Shown piece by piece: positions 1-11,660 of a stretch of DNA of 64,000 nucleotides. Position numbers and translations under genes: made by a program. The notes under the pieces were generated by a model that saw only the letters and a program-made list of their open reading frames with translations, made no database searches and was not told the DNA's origin. The stretch's first letter is position 1. Each line of letters begins with the position of its first letter. The stretch comes from Paramacrobiotus metropolitanus (taxonomy: Eukaryota > Tardigrada > Eutardigrada > Parachela > Macrobiotidae). The DNA is taken from positions 248,001-312,000 of the forward strand of contig NW_026570278.1 in NCBI RefSeq assembly GCF_019649055.1, written 5' to 3'.

Positions 1-3000
1 CATTACGGCGCATTCGACCTGACCGACTCCCAACAATCGGATTTGCCGGTGTTTCTTCCCAAGAAAACGGCACGAAAAGGAAAACCAAGTAAAATTGGGC
101 AGCGGCGAACTTTGAGCGCCAAGGACATTGTTAAGCTGTACACTGCCTACAACTGTACAATGCAACCGCAACACCGTGGTGCTTACGAGCCGCTCCCGAG
201 TTTTGTTAAAGAACTGCTTTCTTTGCAAACCTGCAATACGTTATCCAGATTGAGATGTGCGAGTTCGAATATCGTTAACTGCACGTCAAGAGGTAGAGCC
301 ATAGATTTGTTATGTGGCCCGAGCACCACGATAGATGATTGGAATCAAACTGCTGCAACAGTAGCCAAACTCCCGCTACATGTCGTCATACTGCAGATAG
401 TGGTTAACCGTTATATACACGACGCGCCAGACGCTTTTCGGCCAATTCGCAGACAAATCATTTTTGCGACTTTTTTCCATTGTCAAAACTGTCGGTTCAC
501 ATCCCTGCTGCCCGTTTTCGGTTTCATTAATGTGATGCACCTTCGTTTGATGATGTGTTACGGGCTGATAATAAGAAAGAAGGATTTCTACGGTTTCCCC
601 AGGTTGCAAATTCTAGTATTTGCTGCTGGCACTATACTTAATCTGGAAAATGGAACTTTCAGCTCGCTGCTAGATTTGAAAGTGCTAAGCCTGGAGCACA
701 ATCTGTTTAGTCCAGTCAGTTCTGCTTTTAATGTCAGTCTATCTCAACAAATCGATTACCTACGCAGACTGCACTGCGGCTGCGATTTCGCCGACTTTCG
801 AATGTGGAGAAGAAAAAACAAAGCGCTGCGAACGGAACTAGAGGAAGGTGAACTAACATTTGTTGTGGGAGTCGCCGGAAATGGTAGAATAAAGAAGAAT
901 TACGTATTTTATCCCGTCGATTGTTTTGCCAGCCTACCACACACTACGGACATCAAATTTAATTTTTCTCAACTGGAATACTCGATCAACGAACCGCTGT
1001 GTAAGTGTACATATTTCACAATTCCATTCTGGTTAGGTTATCGCTTATTGGAGCATCTTGCGCGCAAGAGCTTGCAGATTGTATTTGGTTATTGTTGGCA
1101 TGTGTGACTGGTAATAATGTCCCCTCATCACCCATGCCAGATACTTAGTAAAACATTGCGACGCTGCTGTCTCCATAATGACCAATTTCGGAATGTTTTT
1201 GGCATGGAACGCTGGTGTAACGCCTGTGGCAGTTTTCGAAAGGTCACGAACCGACTTGCAATCAGCTTTCCCGTGTAGGCCCCCCATGCTACCATTCCAA
1301 CCAAATGGTTACCGGTTTGGTGATGGAGGCAGGAGGGGCATGGCAAAAATGTCCGTGGGACACGGGGACATTTTTACTTGTCACACATGTGGACGTGTTC
1401 TTGCAAGCCTAATTCTGATAATTTTGTAAGCTGCAAGCTACAATTTGTATAATATCTTTACATCCACATGTCTGTTTGATCTATGATTCCGCGAACATTT
1501 CACGCTGTGTAGAAAAGGGTTGTGCATGCAAAGTTACAGTAAGTACTAAGAACATAAATGCTGTTTATATGCATGTAAGAGAAAGAACAGTCTGATAATC
1601 GATTACTTGCAAGAATGCGATAATCGTTTAGGCGAACCCGGAAGCACAGCAACCATAATGGCCTATGACAAAGAGCAGTGCAAAGCTGGATTTGTAAACC
1701 AGTCACCGGAACCGGGTATGTTTCGAATAATTCCAGGACAGTTTATACGCTGGTAATTCATGTGCTGTGTAATCCACTAAGCATGTATTTTTGCTTGGTG
1801 TGCTGAGGATTTCGAATAGCGAAATGACTAGAAGTATGCAAAGAGTAAAACGCAATGCACCGGTATTTTTTCCTCCCACTAATGCATGTATAATATTGTG
1901 CCCGGTTCAGAGGGCAATTCGGCCTACCATTGTATTAACCGTATAATGCCCCTTTATTCTCTATTGCGACATAGAATAAAAGGACCATGGCCTACGGTGG
2001 AAGACTGGCGGTTTGGCCTAATCATATTAACACTAAGTTTAAACAGTAAGACTGCAAAAATGTTTTAAGCCCAAAAAAGCCTCACTAACAAACAAGTCGG
2101 ATGTCAGGGTTATCTGAACCTCGCGACGTGGACGCGACATCGACGTAATGATAGTTCTTTAGCCAGCAACATAACAAGATATAAAGAAAATGAGTAGATT
2201 ACAATTTACTATTGTAATGTAACAAAATATGGTTTTTTGCCTTTACTTATTCTATTTTTTGCAAGAGTTATGAAAAGCTGTCCAAAAAAACAAAAAGCAC
2301 GTGTATGCCTAACTGCATTTCACCGACTAAATCTGCGTGGGCCGAAAACGTTAAAACGGTAGGCCAAAACGCCTGCACCATTTGAATGGGATCCAGGTTG
2401 ACGCTGACGCAATGCACTTCAACTCGGATCCTGAACAATGGTAGGAAACAATGGTAGGCCGAATCGCCCATGATACCATTGTGCCCATGCATGTTAAAAT
2501 ATTGCGTCAGATTCCAACTTTTACGTGTCAGATGCTGTAAGTCCGCTCCGCTTAACAACGTAGCATTGTTTCGATTGTTTAACAATATTGGATTTAGTTT
2601 AATTGTTACCAAACTGAAAGCCAGCGGAACTTTACTCTTTGGACACTAAAATAAGTTTTTCATTCTTCAAAGGAGGATTATCGATCACTTGAAGTGAAGC
2701 GCTTAGTATCTATATTATAGAAATTGATTAAACATAGCTATAACAACGCACGATTGCGGAATGGTTAATATTTTACGGATCATCATTGTTTTCTTGCACG
2801 CTAACGTCCGTTTTCCTGCGTGCTGCAAGCATCCGAATCCTCTGAAGAAAAAACGAATTAATCGTTTGTGATTTCACAGAAATTTTATTAAGTAGCCATT
2901 TCGTATGGTGTCCTCCATCCGTGGTACGAAATAACTTGGAACGAAATAAATATTTGTTTTGCAGGGGGGCGGTTCCCTGTAATATCAGTGGGCAATGCAG

Positions 3001-3474
3001 TGCGGGTCACATCGCTATCGACGCCACGTACAGATAAACTTGTGCTGCCACATCCAGACAATGGTGAACGAATTTTTTAGAGCACATCTTCACCATAATA
3101 ATTTTGCGCTCGGTTGTATTCTTGCAGAAACGGCTGATGCGGTGCCAGGGTCTACCACATCTTACACCTGGATCTATGGCTGTCTGGGAGGAGCTGCTGG
3201 TCTGTGCGTAATACTGGCTGCCATTTTGGTTTGGCGTCGGACCGGCTGTCCACATCATCGTTCCGGAAATGTGACAACGCTGGAGAGCGGGCCACTGCTG
3301 GCGGGAAGTGTCGCCATTGTAGCAAGGCCAAGTCTGCAGATTTCCACGGCATCCACCGAGTTGACGCACCCGTATCTCGGCGATGTGGGCGAAGTGTCAA
3401 GTGATGATGTGTTGCCAACTGAAGGCACAGAACTGTTACCGCTAAACAGCAGTGTGGTCGAAGCAAATACGTAG
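1..3474 (+). CDS. LRR-type single-pass membrane protein (gene A), 5' end outside window
   Basis: Three exons join in phase: 1-1000, 2965-3063 and 3128-3474. Exon 1 is open from base 1, so the signal peptide and start lie upstream. It carries leucine-rich segments (LRLL/LKVLSLEHN type), then a conserved Cys block (LHCGCDF near base 770), then a PVDC motif (near 915) and a SINEPLC end. The same order occurs in gene B at 24-49 kb, so these are paralogs. The last exon supplies one hydrophobic helix (IYGCLGGAAGLCVILAAILV), a basic stop-transfer (WRR) and a roughly 70-residue cytoplasmic tail ending at TAG. Donors are GTAAGT (1001) and GTGAAC (3064); acceptors are TTTGCAG and TTGCAG. The order suggests a type I surface receptor or adhesion protein. 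No ligand or named family can be given. Confidence 0.75.
1001..2964 (+). other. Intron 1 of LRR gene A
   Basis: This is a large intron of about 2.0 kb in gene A. It contains a weak inverted pair: a stretch at about 1911-1933 (centred on TTCGGCCTACCATTGT) is nearly the reverse complement of 2449-2470. This could be the remains of a foldback DNA element. No open frame in it looks coding. Confidence 0.5.
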
Positions 3475-4131
3475 TAGCCTACGTCTCTCTGTACATAGTA
3501 AAAATTATGCTAGATATTCCCCGGTTCAATATTTCCACCGTTGGAAAAAATATCATTCATCTGCGTTAGCATTTTGAAAGAGATTCTATTCTGTTCAAGA
3601 CAGTTTTTGGATAATAACGTGAAAAATGTTTGTTGAAGTACAGATATAATCAAGACCCCAGCAGTGATCTGCCTTGGTCAAAAATGATACAGAAAATTTA
3701 ATTTTACGTTCACAAGCGCCTATTGATTTTGTAATTTTCAAATATCTAATAACGAAGGCGGAAAGGCAATAATAAAATTAGTACGAGTACGTACGCATTC
3801 TATCCCGAATACAACAAAATAAAACTGATTCGTCCATATTAAACTTGGAGATCTGCGCACTTAAAAACTGCACACTGCCGGTTAGTTGCGTTCAACAACA
3901 ACGGCAGCGCTCTCTACACAAAAAGCGTAATCGCTTCAAGACGCAGTTCTCGGAGACTATGAAGAGTGTACAGAGTTCCTAAACTAAACAATTTTGCTAT
4001 CTGTTTATCAGAATTTAATGTTCGGTTTTTCTGAATTTGATGTTTTGGTTTTTCTCAACAGCAATCGGTTGTGGTTTGCGATTTTCGGAACATCCAAAAG
4101 ATGTGCTGAAAATTTCACGGTTTGGAGATAA
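3475..4131. other. Intergenic, 3' flank of LRR gene A
   Basis: No gene is visible. AATAAA-like poly(A) signals occur near 3770 and 3826 and could end gene A. The stretch runs up to the 5-bp target duplication of the LTR element at 4132. Confidence 0.5.
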
Positions 4132-4136
4132 GACTA

Positions 4137-4250
4137 TGACGTGATGATGTGACATAGCAACGTATATTATTGTGAACAGCAGCAGCGTAATAAGCTGTCA
4201 GTACGACTGTGAAGAGCTGAGTGAATAAATGGCTTTATGGAGACGTGACA
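4137..4250 (+). repeat. 5' LTR of gag-only element
   Basis: Aligns base for base with 5825-5935 apart from a 3-bp insertion (ACG) near its 5' end and isolated substitutions. Starts TG, ends TGACA. Confidence 0.85.
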
Positions 4251-4375
4251 ATCTGGCGTAAGGAATCGAGCTCATTGCCGTTTAGAGTGAAAAAGTGTTT
4301 ACGAACAGTGTGGTTATGCCTTCGGGAAGTGGTGCAGCCATGCTGTCGGGGTGAAGAAAGGAGGACACTGGTGGA

Positions 4376-5570
4376 TTGATGAGATTTGAGCCAGCCGCGA
4401 TGACCTGGCGATCCTGGCAGTATCGCTACAAAAACTATGTAGCACTGCACAAGGTCACGGACTTGGCCGAGCAGAAAGCGGTGCTGCTGGACGCATTAGG
4501 CGTGGAGGCGCTAGAGATTCTTATCTCCATGTGCCTGCCTGGCAGTCAGGACGATTTCACCGCTGGCCAGCTGGCAGATAAACTGGAGCAAGCGTTTGTG
4601 AAGAAAACGCTGAAGCAGACGGAGTGGGCGGTATACTTTAGAATAAAGCAGGAACCTGGGAGACGCTCCTGGAGTTTTCGAACAGACTGCGCCGGAATGC
4701 CACCGTGGTAGGATTCCCTGCGACAGTCCTCAAGCAAAACTTGATGGCCGCGTTCACAAACGGACTCGCAAGCGAGAACACAAGACTGCACCTTATGTCT
4801 AAATCCCGCACCAAGCTGGAGGAGTGCTTGGAAATTTGCGAGCTGCATGAGCTCGCCCGGGAGCCGAAGAAGACCACGGAGGCGGTGGATGTGGCTCGAG
4901 TTCGTGAGGGCTTGGCCCGAGTAAAGGTCATGGACCTAATGGCCGTGGAGAAAGGCCGAAATGGCAAAAAGGTCAAGGTGAAAACCGCCGCGGCAGCAGC
5001 GGCAGCGGGGAGCGAAACCGCGAAGGGGGAAGCGAGATGCCGCGATGGCCATATAATGATGGGGGCTGTGACGGATGCGGAGAGCGCGACCATCGCAAAG
5101 CCGAATGTTAGGCAAAAGAATTGCGGTGCGGCAATTGTGGTAAGTTAGGCCACATTGCCAGGGCCTGTCGCGCCGATCCAAAAGAGAAAGAGCAGCAGAG
5201 GGATGGTGCACGGCGCACCAATCTGATAGAAGAGGAGTTTGATGTGCTACAGGTCAATTTGAATAATGATTTTGACTGTATGGTTAAACATCGGCCTAGC
5301 TATACCAGGCGAGCGAGCAGCCGCCCCTGGAGATGCAGCAAGGACGGAGATGCTGTTCTGGATTCTGTGCTGGGCGAGTTGACTGCCTTGCGTATAAAGG
5401 TGGACGAAATGGCACGACGGAGCACAGAAGCGACTCCGCGGTACTGGAGACCGGTGGAGCATCGGCGATATCACCCGGAGCAGAACCGGAGCGTAGAAGA
5501 ACTAGTGGCGATCGAAATGGCAGAAGCCTGCGATCTTCAGCAGAGCGTGGTGGCAGTCAGCGACGGCTGA
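4376..5570 (+). pseudogene. gag: Gag polyprotein with two CCHC zinc knuckles, frame-broken
   Basis: The first part (4376 to about 4660) reads as a retroelement Gag N-terminal region (WRSWQYRYKNYV, then LPGSQDDFTAGQLADKL). The homologous reading moves to the next frame near 4660 (ETLLEFSNRLRR onwards) and runs to about 5050. It then moves to a third frame holding a CCHC knuckle at 5067-5108 (pattern CX2CX4HX4C). An in-frame TAG follows at 5109-5111, then a second knuckle (CGNCGKLGHIARAC, from about 5125). The open tail runs to 5570. Two frameshifts and one stop make it non-functional as a single polyprotein. Programmed frameshifting is possible, but three disruptions are more simply decay. Confidence 0.75.
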
Positions 5571-5824
5571 AACACTGACGGGGTCAGTAATTTTGCGCCA
5601 ATCGGAAGCGTACCCGAGAAGGAAATGGAGACGGCTTCAAGCAGTGGACTGGTTATGACTCGCAGCCAAATGAAGAGGGAGAAGAAACGGAAAAAGAAGG
5701 AAACACTGAAAGATACCGCTGATATTAATTTGGATTTATTTTCTGATTAATTGGTGTTATTTCTGCAATTTTTATGTTCAGTTATCGTGCATTTTCTTTA
5801 GTGTGTTTCACACACTGGGGAAGG

Positions 5825-5935
5825 TGTGATGATGTGACATAGCAACGTATATTATCGTGAACAGCAGCAGCGTAATAAGCTGTCAGTACGACTGTGAAGA
5901 GCTGAGTGAATAAATGGCTTTATGAAGACGTGACA
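5825..5935 (+). repeat. 3' LTR of gag-only element
   Basis: Begins TGTGATG right after the polypurine tract and ends TGACA before the GACTA target duplication. Nearly identical to 4137-4250. Confidence 0.85.
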
Positions 5936-6306
5936 GACTACATTTGTCGTGCTTTAAATGCCGGTGAGCAGTCAGCACCGTCAACTCACTCTGAAAAGCG
6001 CACTCGGACTCATGGGAGTGCGATATTTCGCCGTACTCAAATTCGACGCGCGACTTTTCGCGGCGAAGACAACTGGCCGCGGATAATTTGTCGCAAAATA
6101 CTTTATACAATACCAGGTATCGAGAATTTTTTAAGTGCAACCAGCAGAGCAGTTTCGAAATTTAGAAGAAAAACAAGGCGCTCAATTTCGTACATAAAAA
6201 AATCGTAAGCCATGCTATGCTTTTGCGATATTATAATCGTAAATAATTCGTGTCCAGTTGTCAAAAGAGCTTACAGAATACCGGTTATGACATCCTCTTC
6301 AAGTAC

Positions 6307-8030
6307 CTTTAGTCTTTGACCACTGGGAGCCGTAATGATCCAAGCACAACTGGCAAAGTTGGGATACATACTAGGATGATTCGGTGATTTTATGTAACCT
6401 GGCGTGGTCGTGTCCACGTGTATCCAACCACTGCAGCCTGAGCAGAAATGATTGTCTCCGTTTATCGTTCACCGACAACATTCTGTGGAGTTCATGATGG
6501 AATGCTCTGCTTGATGCTTGTTAAAACTTTAATGTAAGTATACGAGCATTAATCAAGGATTAGCGTAGCATTACTTCTACCTTTTAATTCGTTCAGTTTT
6601 TTTATTGCGAAAAGGTGAGACTTCGTTTCTTAAGTTGCTCTTTGAACGATAATACGAAAACCCGAACTTACCGTTTTTCGATTTAGGGATATTACCCAAG
6701 TTAAGCCATGGTTGTTGGATGGGACAAGGCGCCGTCGTCGTAGTCGCACGGGTGGTAGTTGGTATTGTGGTGGTTGCTGTAGTGGTGGTAGCGGCGATTG
6801 GGGTGGTAGTGGTGGCAGCCGTGGTAGTGGTCACCGCGTAAATTGAGTGCGCGCGGAGCAAGAGTTGGCTGACACCCGACCCTACCCTTACAGACGCCGT
6901 GTAGTCCGCGTCATGGCGGCTGATATGTACCGAAATATTGTGCGCTAGGGTGACTTCCTCGTGGAGCTTCTTCAGATTTAAGCAGTACATCGTCCTGGGT
7001 CTGATAAAGATCTCCCGGCCGTTCCACTCGACACCGCTGCGACCTTCGTCCAGTTCTGCTAGCGGACCGGCAAGATGTGCCACTTTCTCGTCGAGCTGAA
7101 TAGATAGGGTACTACTCTTCGCGGACCTTGTTTTATGCTGGGTGCGACTACCCAGTGACGCGGTCAAGTATTTGTACTGCTCATCTGGGCGTCGGTCTGC
7201 TCCCCGCCAGTACGTCGCATTCCACATGTTCTCCGTAAATTCCGCACTCGATGTCGTATTGTACCGCAACAGTGCAGCCATCTGTTTTTTAGCCAATTCT
7301 AGTTCAGCATCATCGACGAATTCACCGGTTTGTAGAGTATCCTCGATGGCGCTTTGAACAATTTCCTGTATCAACTCTTGATAATCCATTTCCGGGAGGA
7401 AAACATACTCATACGCCGCTTTTTGCTCGACAATACTGTGGAAAACCGAGGAATGGTGAAAATGATGCTGATGACTGCAGAAGGCAATTTCTCTGTTCTG
7501 AGGTGTCTGAAACCTGAACGATAACGTCAGACGTGCCGCAAAAGCTTCGCGGTCGGCTTGAATAGACTCTCGCACGTTTCGACAGTCAGCTACAGTCTCG
7601 CATGGAATGGAAATTTGGATTAGTTGTGGGAAGTGCGCAATGCGCTGCCAGCGACCGTTGACGGCCACTGTGCGACCGTGATCTGACCGCATCGCAACAC
7701 GCATCATTTAAACGGTACCGGAAACAGTAAGACCTTTGAGCGCTGCATTTCACGCTGCGCCCACTGTTGCAAGTAGTCAGTGTACGCGTGATCCCACAGT
7801 TGGATGACAGCCACGACAGTGCGCTCGCCGGTCTGGTTGTTCAGGAGGATTTCCGTGGCATTGAGAAGGATTTTACCAGTGGGTGCGTAGTAGAATGTCG
7901 GAGTGGAAAGGAAATCGACGGCGGCGCGGAATAGTGGAACTTGATGGTCCTGGTAAGGAATGGTAAAAGCGGGTGTCGACAAGTAATCAGATCGCAGCGC
8001 TGTAATAAAAATCGAGAAACGATGTACCAT
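6307..8030 (-). CDS. Extracellular protein with Thr-rich linker and CUB domain, frame-broken
   Basis: The gene reads from 8030 downward. The first open stretch (8030-7704, 108 aa) ends in TGA. A second frame starts at 7707 with an ATG overlapping that stop and continues the same kind of sequence. This is best explained by a 1-nt frame disruption, though two overlapping ORFs cannot be excluded. The second stretch includes a Thr-rich, mucin-like linker (about 6845-6725) and reaches a donor at 6695 (GTAAT). A phase-matched exon at 6437-6307 encodes the first half of a CUB domain (GYIKSPNHPSMYPN, then CAW and APSGQ). CUB domains are extracellular interaction modules. The 3' end is not found; the LTR element at 5940 lies just downstream and may have displaced it. 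The N-terminal 300 residues match no family I recognise. Confidence 0.55.
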
Positions 8031-8108
8031 GATGTGAATTTAAATAAATTCGCAGTTGCCTTTATTGTGTCAGACTGTGAGTCAAAAAAATTGGTTTAAA
8101 ATAAATTA

Positions 8109-8670
8109 CTGTAGTGACGTTCACAAGTTAGACCACAGAGTGCCTTTACCGGAAAAATGCGCACTTTATATACCCACGCTGCACGGGCAAAATTCACGAC
8201 CCAAATCCCATTTTACATTTTCTTGTTTCAAATAGCAAATTTCCACGTAATTTTAATTACATTTTTACCCATATTTTTTTATAATCAGAGCTCTGAAAAT
8301 GATCGCCACTTTCTGCGCCCATCCTGGAAACATATCCACAGTCAGCGTCAGTTCCTGCCAGTGCTGAACAAAACCGCCCCCCCGCAGGGTTACCCCAAAA
8401 ACCACAACAAACCAACATTGTGAAGATCTCAGAGCTCTGATTTGTATGCATTTCTTTTCAGCCTTCTGTAATACAATTCTAGCTGATGTTTTATTTTTAC
8501 ATACTATCAAATAATTAAATAAGATGTTAAAACATGAATGCTGCTCAAGGAACTCCAATTTAAATTTGCAGGTAAATTATCGTGAATTTTGCCCGTGCAG
8601 CGTGGGTATATAAAGTGCGCATTATTCCGGTAAACGCACTCTGTGGTCTAACTTGTGAACGTCACTACAG
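8109..8670. mobile_element. TA-flanked MITE with about 90-bp terminal inverted repeats
   Basis: 8109-8198 (CTGTAGTGACGTTCACAAGT...) is nearly the exact reverse complement of 8581-8670, with about two mismatches. TA dinucleotides at 8107-8108 and 8671-8672 form the target duplication typical of Tc1/mariner-type elements. There is no transposase ORF in the roughly 380-bp core, so it is non-autonomous. Confidence 0.85.
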
Positions 8671-9960
8671 TAGTCATTACAGATTACTGCAAATTTTTTA
8701 ATAATGTTTTTGGTGACTCATGATGTTATACGTATTAATACTCCGAAGGTTCCCGAAATGATTGCTTGTAAAAGCGAAAACTTCGCTTAAGACAAAACTG
8801 TGCAGAACCTTTGAAGAATTCTCCCAAAAGAAACATAATGGATTGAAGTTCTGGACCAGATTGTCAGAATGTGTTCTTCCAATTTTAGTAATGGGCCGAC
8901 TAATGGCTAAAAATTTGAAAATGCAAAGTAGTATCGATTAAAATTCATGTGTACCTGTTGCGCTGGTTATTACCGCGGTGATAACAACGATGATGATTAG
9001 CACCATTGTAAGCGGAATACTAACTGCTCCGTGAACAATAATTATAAAATTAGACTTTGAAACTACCCCGACGTGTTGGGCTCGTTCTAAGCACTTGGAA
9101 GCACTTGGGAAATTGCGAATGTCTTAAGCTGGCAACTACAGAGCAAACGTTAAAACGCACGCGGATTGTCGAGCGTCTGTACTTGAAACGCGTCGATGAA
9201 ATAACTCAAACTTGGAGATTTACATCACTAGTTAAAACCGGCAGGGAATTTCGATGACCAGCTTGATTAACTATACTTCTATATTTGACCTTGAATGCGT
9301 TTACGTGTTGGAAGCATTGCAGAAAGCGAGCGATCGTTTTTGCTTCAAATTAGCTCGTGCGTAAAATAACGGTGCAACTGACGACAAATCAGGTCGACCT
9401 TTGACACACTGTACATAGTTCCATCCCGTATTATCATATCATACTATTAGCTGGGAAAACCGGCGCTCGCCACGCACCCCATGACCAGGAAATGAGTCAT
9501 TATTTTGTCGTAGATTGTGTGGGTATGTCGATTTTATCTGGACTTGCAGTGGCTAGAGACGTAGAATGCATGTATGATGTATTGTACTGTTGACAAGGAA
9601 TGTGCTCTTACTCCAAGTCTAATTTTCGCAGTTTATCGTACAATGGCAGAATTTGCTTTGAATTGCTTTCTACCGCTTCTGCTGATGTATTATTTTAACA
9701 CCTACTAGAAAATATTAGCTACTGTTGCTATTCGGGTCGTTCCAGGGTTTTATCGGATGCAGCGCATCAAAGTCCAACTCCCTGACGAGAAAAAAATATT
9801 TAAAAAGGTTTTAGAATTCAGTCCGCAGCTTCTGTGAAAGCACACAAGGGCAACGTTGTCTGCATCTGCTGCGGTCCTGAAAACGTACAGTTCTGCAAAA
9901 AAGAAAATAGCAATATTTTTCTGTAATAAAAAAACATGTTTCTCATGAGACTAAACAGTA
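8671..9960. other. Intergenic, no gene recognised
   Basis: The short open frames here lack splice support or recognisable domains. The right part may contain undetected upstream exons of the MULE transposase. Confidence 0.4.
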
Positions 9961-9980
9961 ACTTCTGACTTCGATATTTG

Positions 9981-11660
9981 ATCATGACACAAGCAAAATA
10001 TCGTATAACGGGGGAAAAGCTTCCGCGTAACTCGCAAAGAACAGCCATCTGCGAACACTCAGTTGCTGAAGTAACTCTCAGACTGTTGGCTACTACCGGC
10101 GCGCGGGCGAAACCTTATCAAAGCCGCGACAGTTGGCGTTAATCGTCAACAAGGATTTGCCCTTACAAGCTGTCTGCAAAATGCCATCAGATGCCGCTCT
10201 GCAACGTATGTGCCGAAGGGAGCGCAGAAAGGGCGCATGTGCTGAACCACCGGACACAAAAGCCGACATTGACACTGACCATCTTCAGCTGACACTGCGG
10301 AAAGAGCAATTTCTGATGCATGACACAGGTAGCACAGATAAGCATCGAATTATCATATTTGCCACCAATGCAAATATCCGGCAACTTGCCCGTTCTGACG
10401 TTTGGATCGCCGATGGCACCTTCAAAACCTCTCCAAAACATTTCCGACAAATTTATACTATTCACGGCTCCGTGTGCGGCAAAATGTTTCCGTTGGTCTA
10501 TGCGCTAATGGACGGGAAGTGTATGGATTTATACCGGAAGGTGTTCCAGGCATTATACGATTCATTAGCAAAACTGTGTGAAGACGGTCAAGACCCATCG
10601 GAACCGGCTTATATGCTTATCGATTTTGAACAAGCGGCATGGACAGCCTTCAGGAGAATCTTTCGCAAAACAACTGTTCAAGGTAAGCGCAAAAACAAAC
10701 TTTTTATTCGCAACTCCTGATGTTTCTGTATTCGATATGCACTGTAAGAAAAAATGTGTACATAAACTTCTTTTTACTAACTAATTGAATTCAAGTACAT
10801 TAACATAAATTTGCAGTGAAAAACAACGTACATTGTTCTGTTTAGATTAGGATTTTGAATATAAATTTTGACACTTATTTTACGCAGAGTAAGCACATTT
10901 TGGTTTAAGTTAATGAGTATTTTTACAGCCAACTAAAATTGACCGCATGGTACTTCACTTAGGTTGCCTTTTCCATTTTGGTCAAAATGTGTGCAAGCGT
11001 ATCTTGAAGTACGGATTTAGCGAACGATACATTTCCGATCTGCAGTTCAACACGCAGTGCAAAATGTTGTTGGCATTGGCATTTGTTCCTGTGGACGACG
11101 TGGTAAAAGTTTACGAAACTTTCATCCAGCATCCGGAATGCGTTCTTGAAAAGGACAGCAAATTAATCATGTATTTCGAGAGGGTTTACATCGGTCAGAC
11201 AGTGAAAACCAGAAAAGGGCAGGGGCGGAGGCCACCGTGTTTTGCAATCGCATTTTGGAACTGTCATGACCGTCTGCTTGGTGGAGTACAAAGGACCACT
11301 AACAATGCCGAAGGATGGCACAACGGTTTTGCGTCATCAAGCGGATCTGTCAAACCGGATATCTATACATTTTTCGGCAAATTGCAGTTGGAGCAGAATT
11401 TACAAGAAGGTCGTATTGGCAAGTTGAAAAAAGGTGAAAAACCGGAGCCACAGAGACGGAAGTTCAAAGAACTGACTGAGCGGTTGATGTCGGTTGCCGT
11501 TATGTACAACGATATGGATCCATTGGAGTATTTGGAAAACATCAGCAGGAACTTGGAGATGTCTTGGAAAGATGATGAGGACGAATCGGATTCGGATGTT
11601 TCGGAAGATAAGCGTTGTGGGAAAGCATGCTGTATGGGTAATGTGGATTTTGCATTGTAA
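9981..11660 (+). CDS. Mutator-like (MULE) transposase, spliced, N-terminal frameshift
   Basis: This encodes a MULE-family DDE transposase that cuts and pastes DNA in the nucleus. The catalytic acidic residues are visible: D in WIADGTFKT (about 10410), D in LIDFEQAA (about 10620) and E in NNAEGWHNGF (about 11305). The CLFHFGQN block typical of MULEs sits near 10975. An intron lies between about 10683 (AG/GTAAGC) and 10928 (TTTACAG); exact joining is uncertain by one nucleotide. Upstream, the reading continues in another frame from 9981 to about 10108 (ending ...LLATTGARA) and then shifts by 1 nt to ETLSKPRQ, so this copy carries at least one frameshift. A FLYWCH-type N-terminal finger expected in the family is not clearly present. 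The C-terminus is acidic and ends at 11660. No terminal inverted repeats were found. Confidence 0.7.

Larger units (their letters stand above)
4132..5940 (+). mobile_element. Gag-only LTR retroelement (TR-GAG-like), complete with target duplication
   Basis: Two near-identical short LTRs of about 110 bp, 4137-4250 and 5825-5935, begin TG and end CA. They are flanked by GACTA at 4132-4136 and 5936-5940, a 5-bp target duplication. A purine-rich tract (CTGGGGAAGG, 5815-5824) directly precedes the 3' LTR, as expected for a polypurine tract. The interior encodes only gag-like protein with CCHC knuckles, plus a short basic tail with an MTRSQ motif like that near the end of Ty3/Gypsy pol. Protease, reverse transcriptase, RNase H and integrase are absent. 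This looks like a non-autonomous derivative that needs another element's enzymes. The LTRs differ by a 3-bp indel and a few substitutions, so the insertion is fairly young. Confidence 0.85.

Noticed and set aside
2268-2612. 114-aa minus-strand frame in intron 1 of LRR gene A
   Set aside because: No domain; overlaps one arm of a possible foldback repeat.
7695-7715. Programmed -1 frameshift at TTTAAAT in the CUB gene
   Set aside because: The heptamer is out of register with the upstream frame, so it is not a canonical slippery site.
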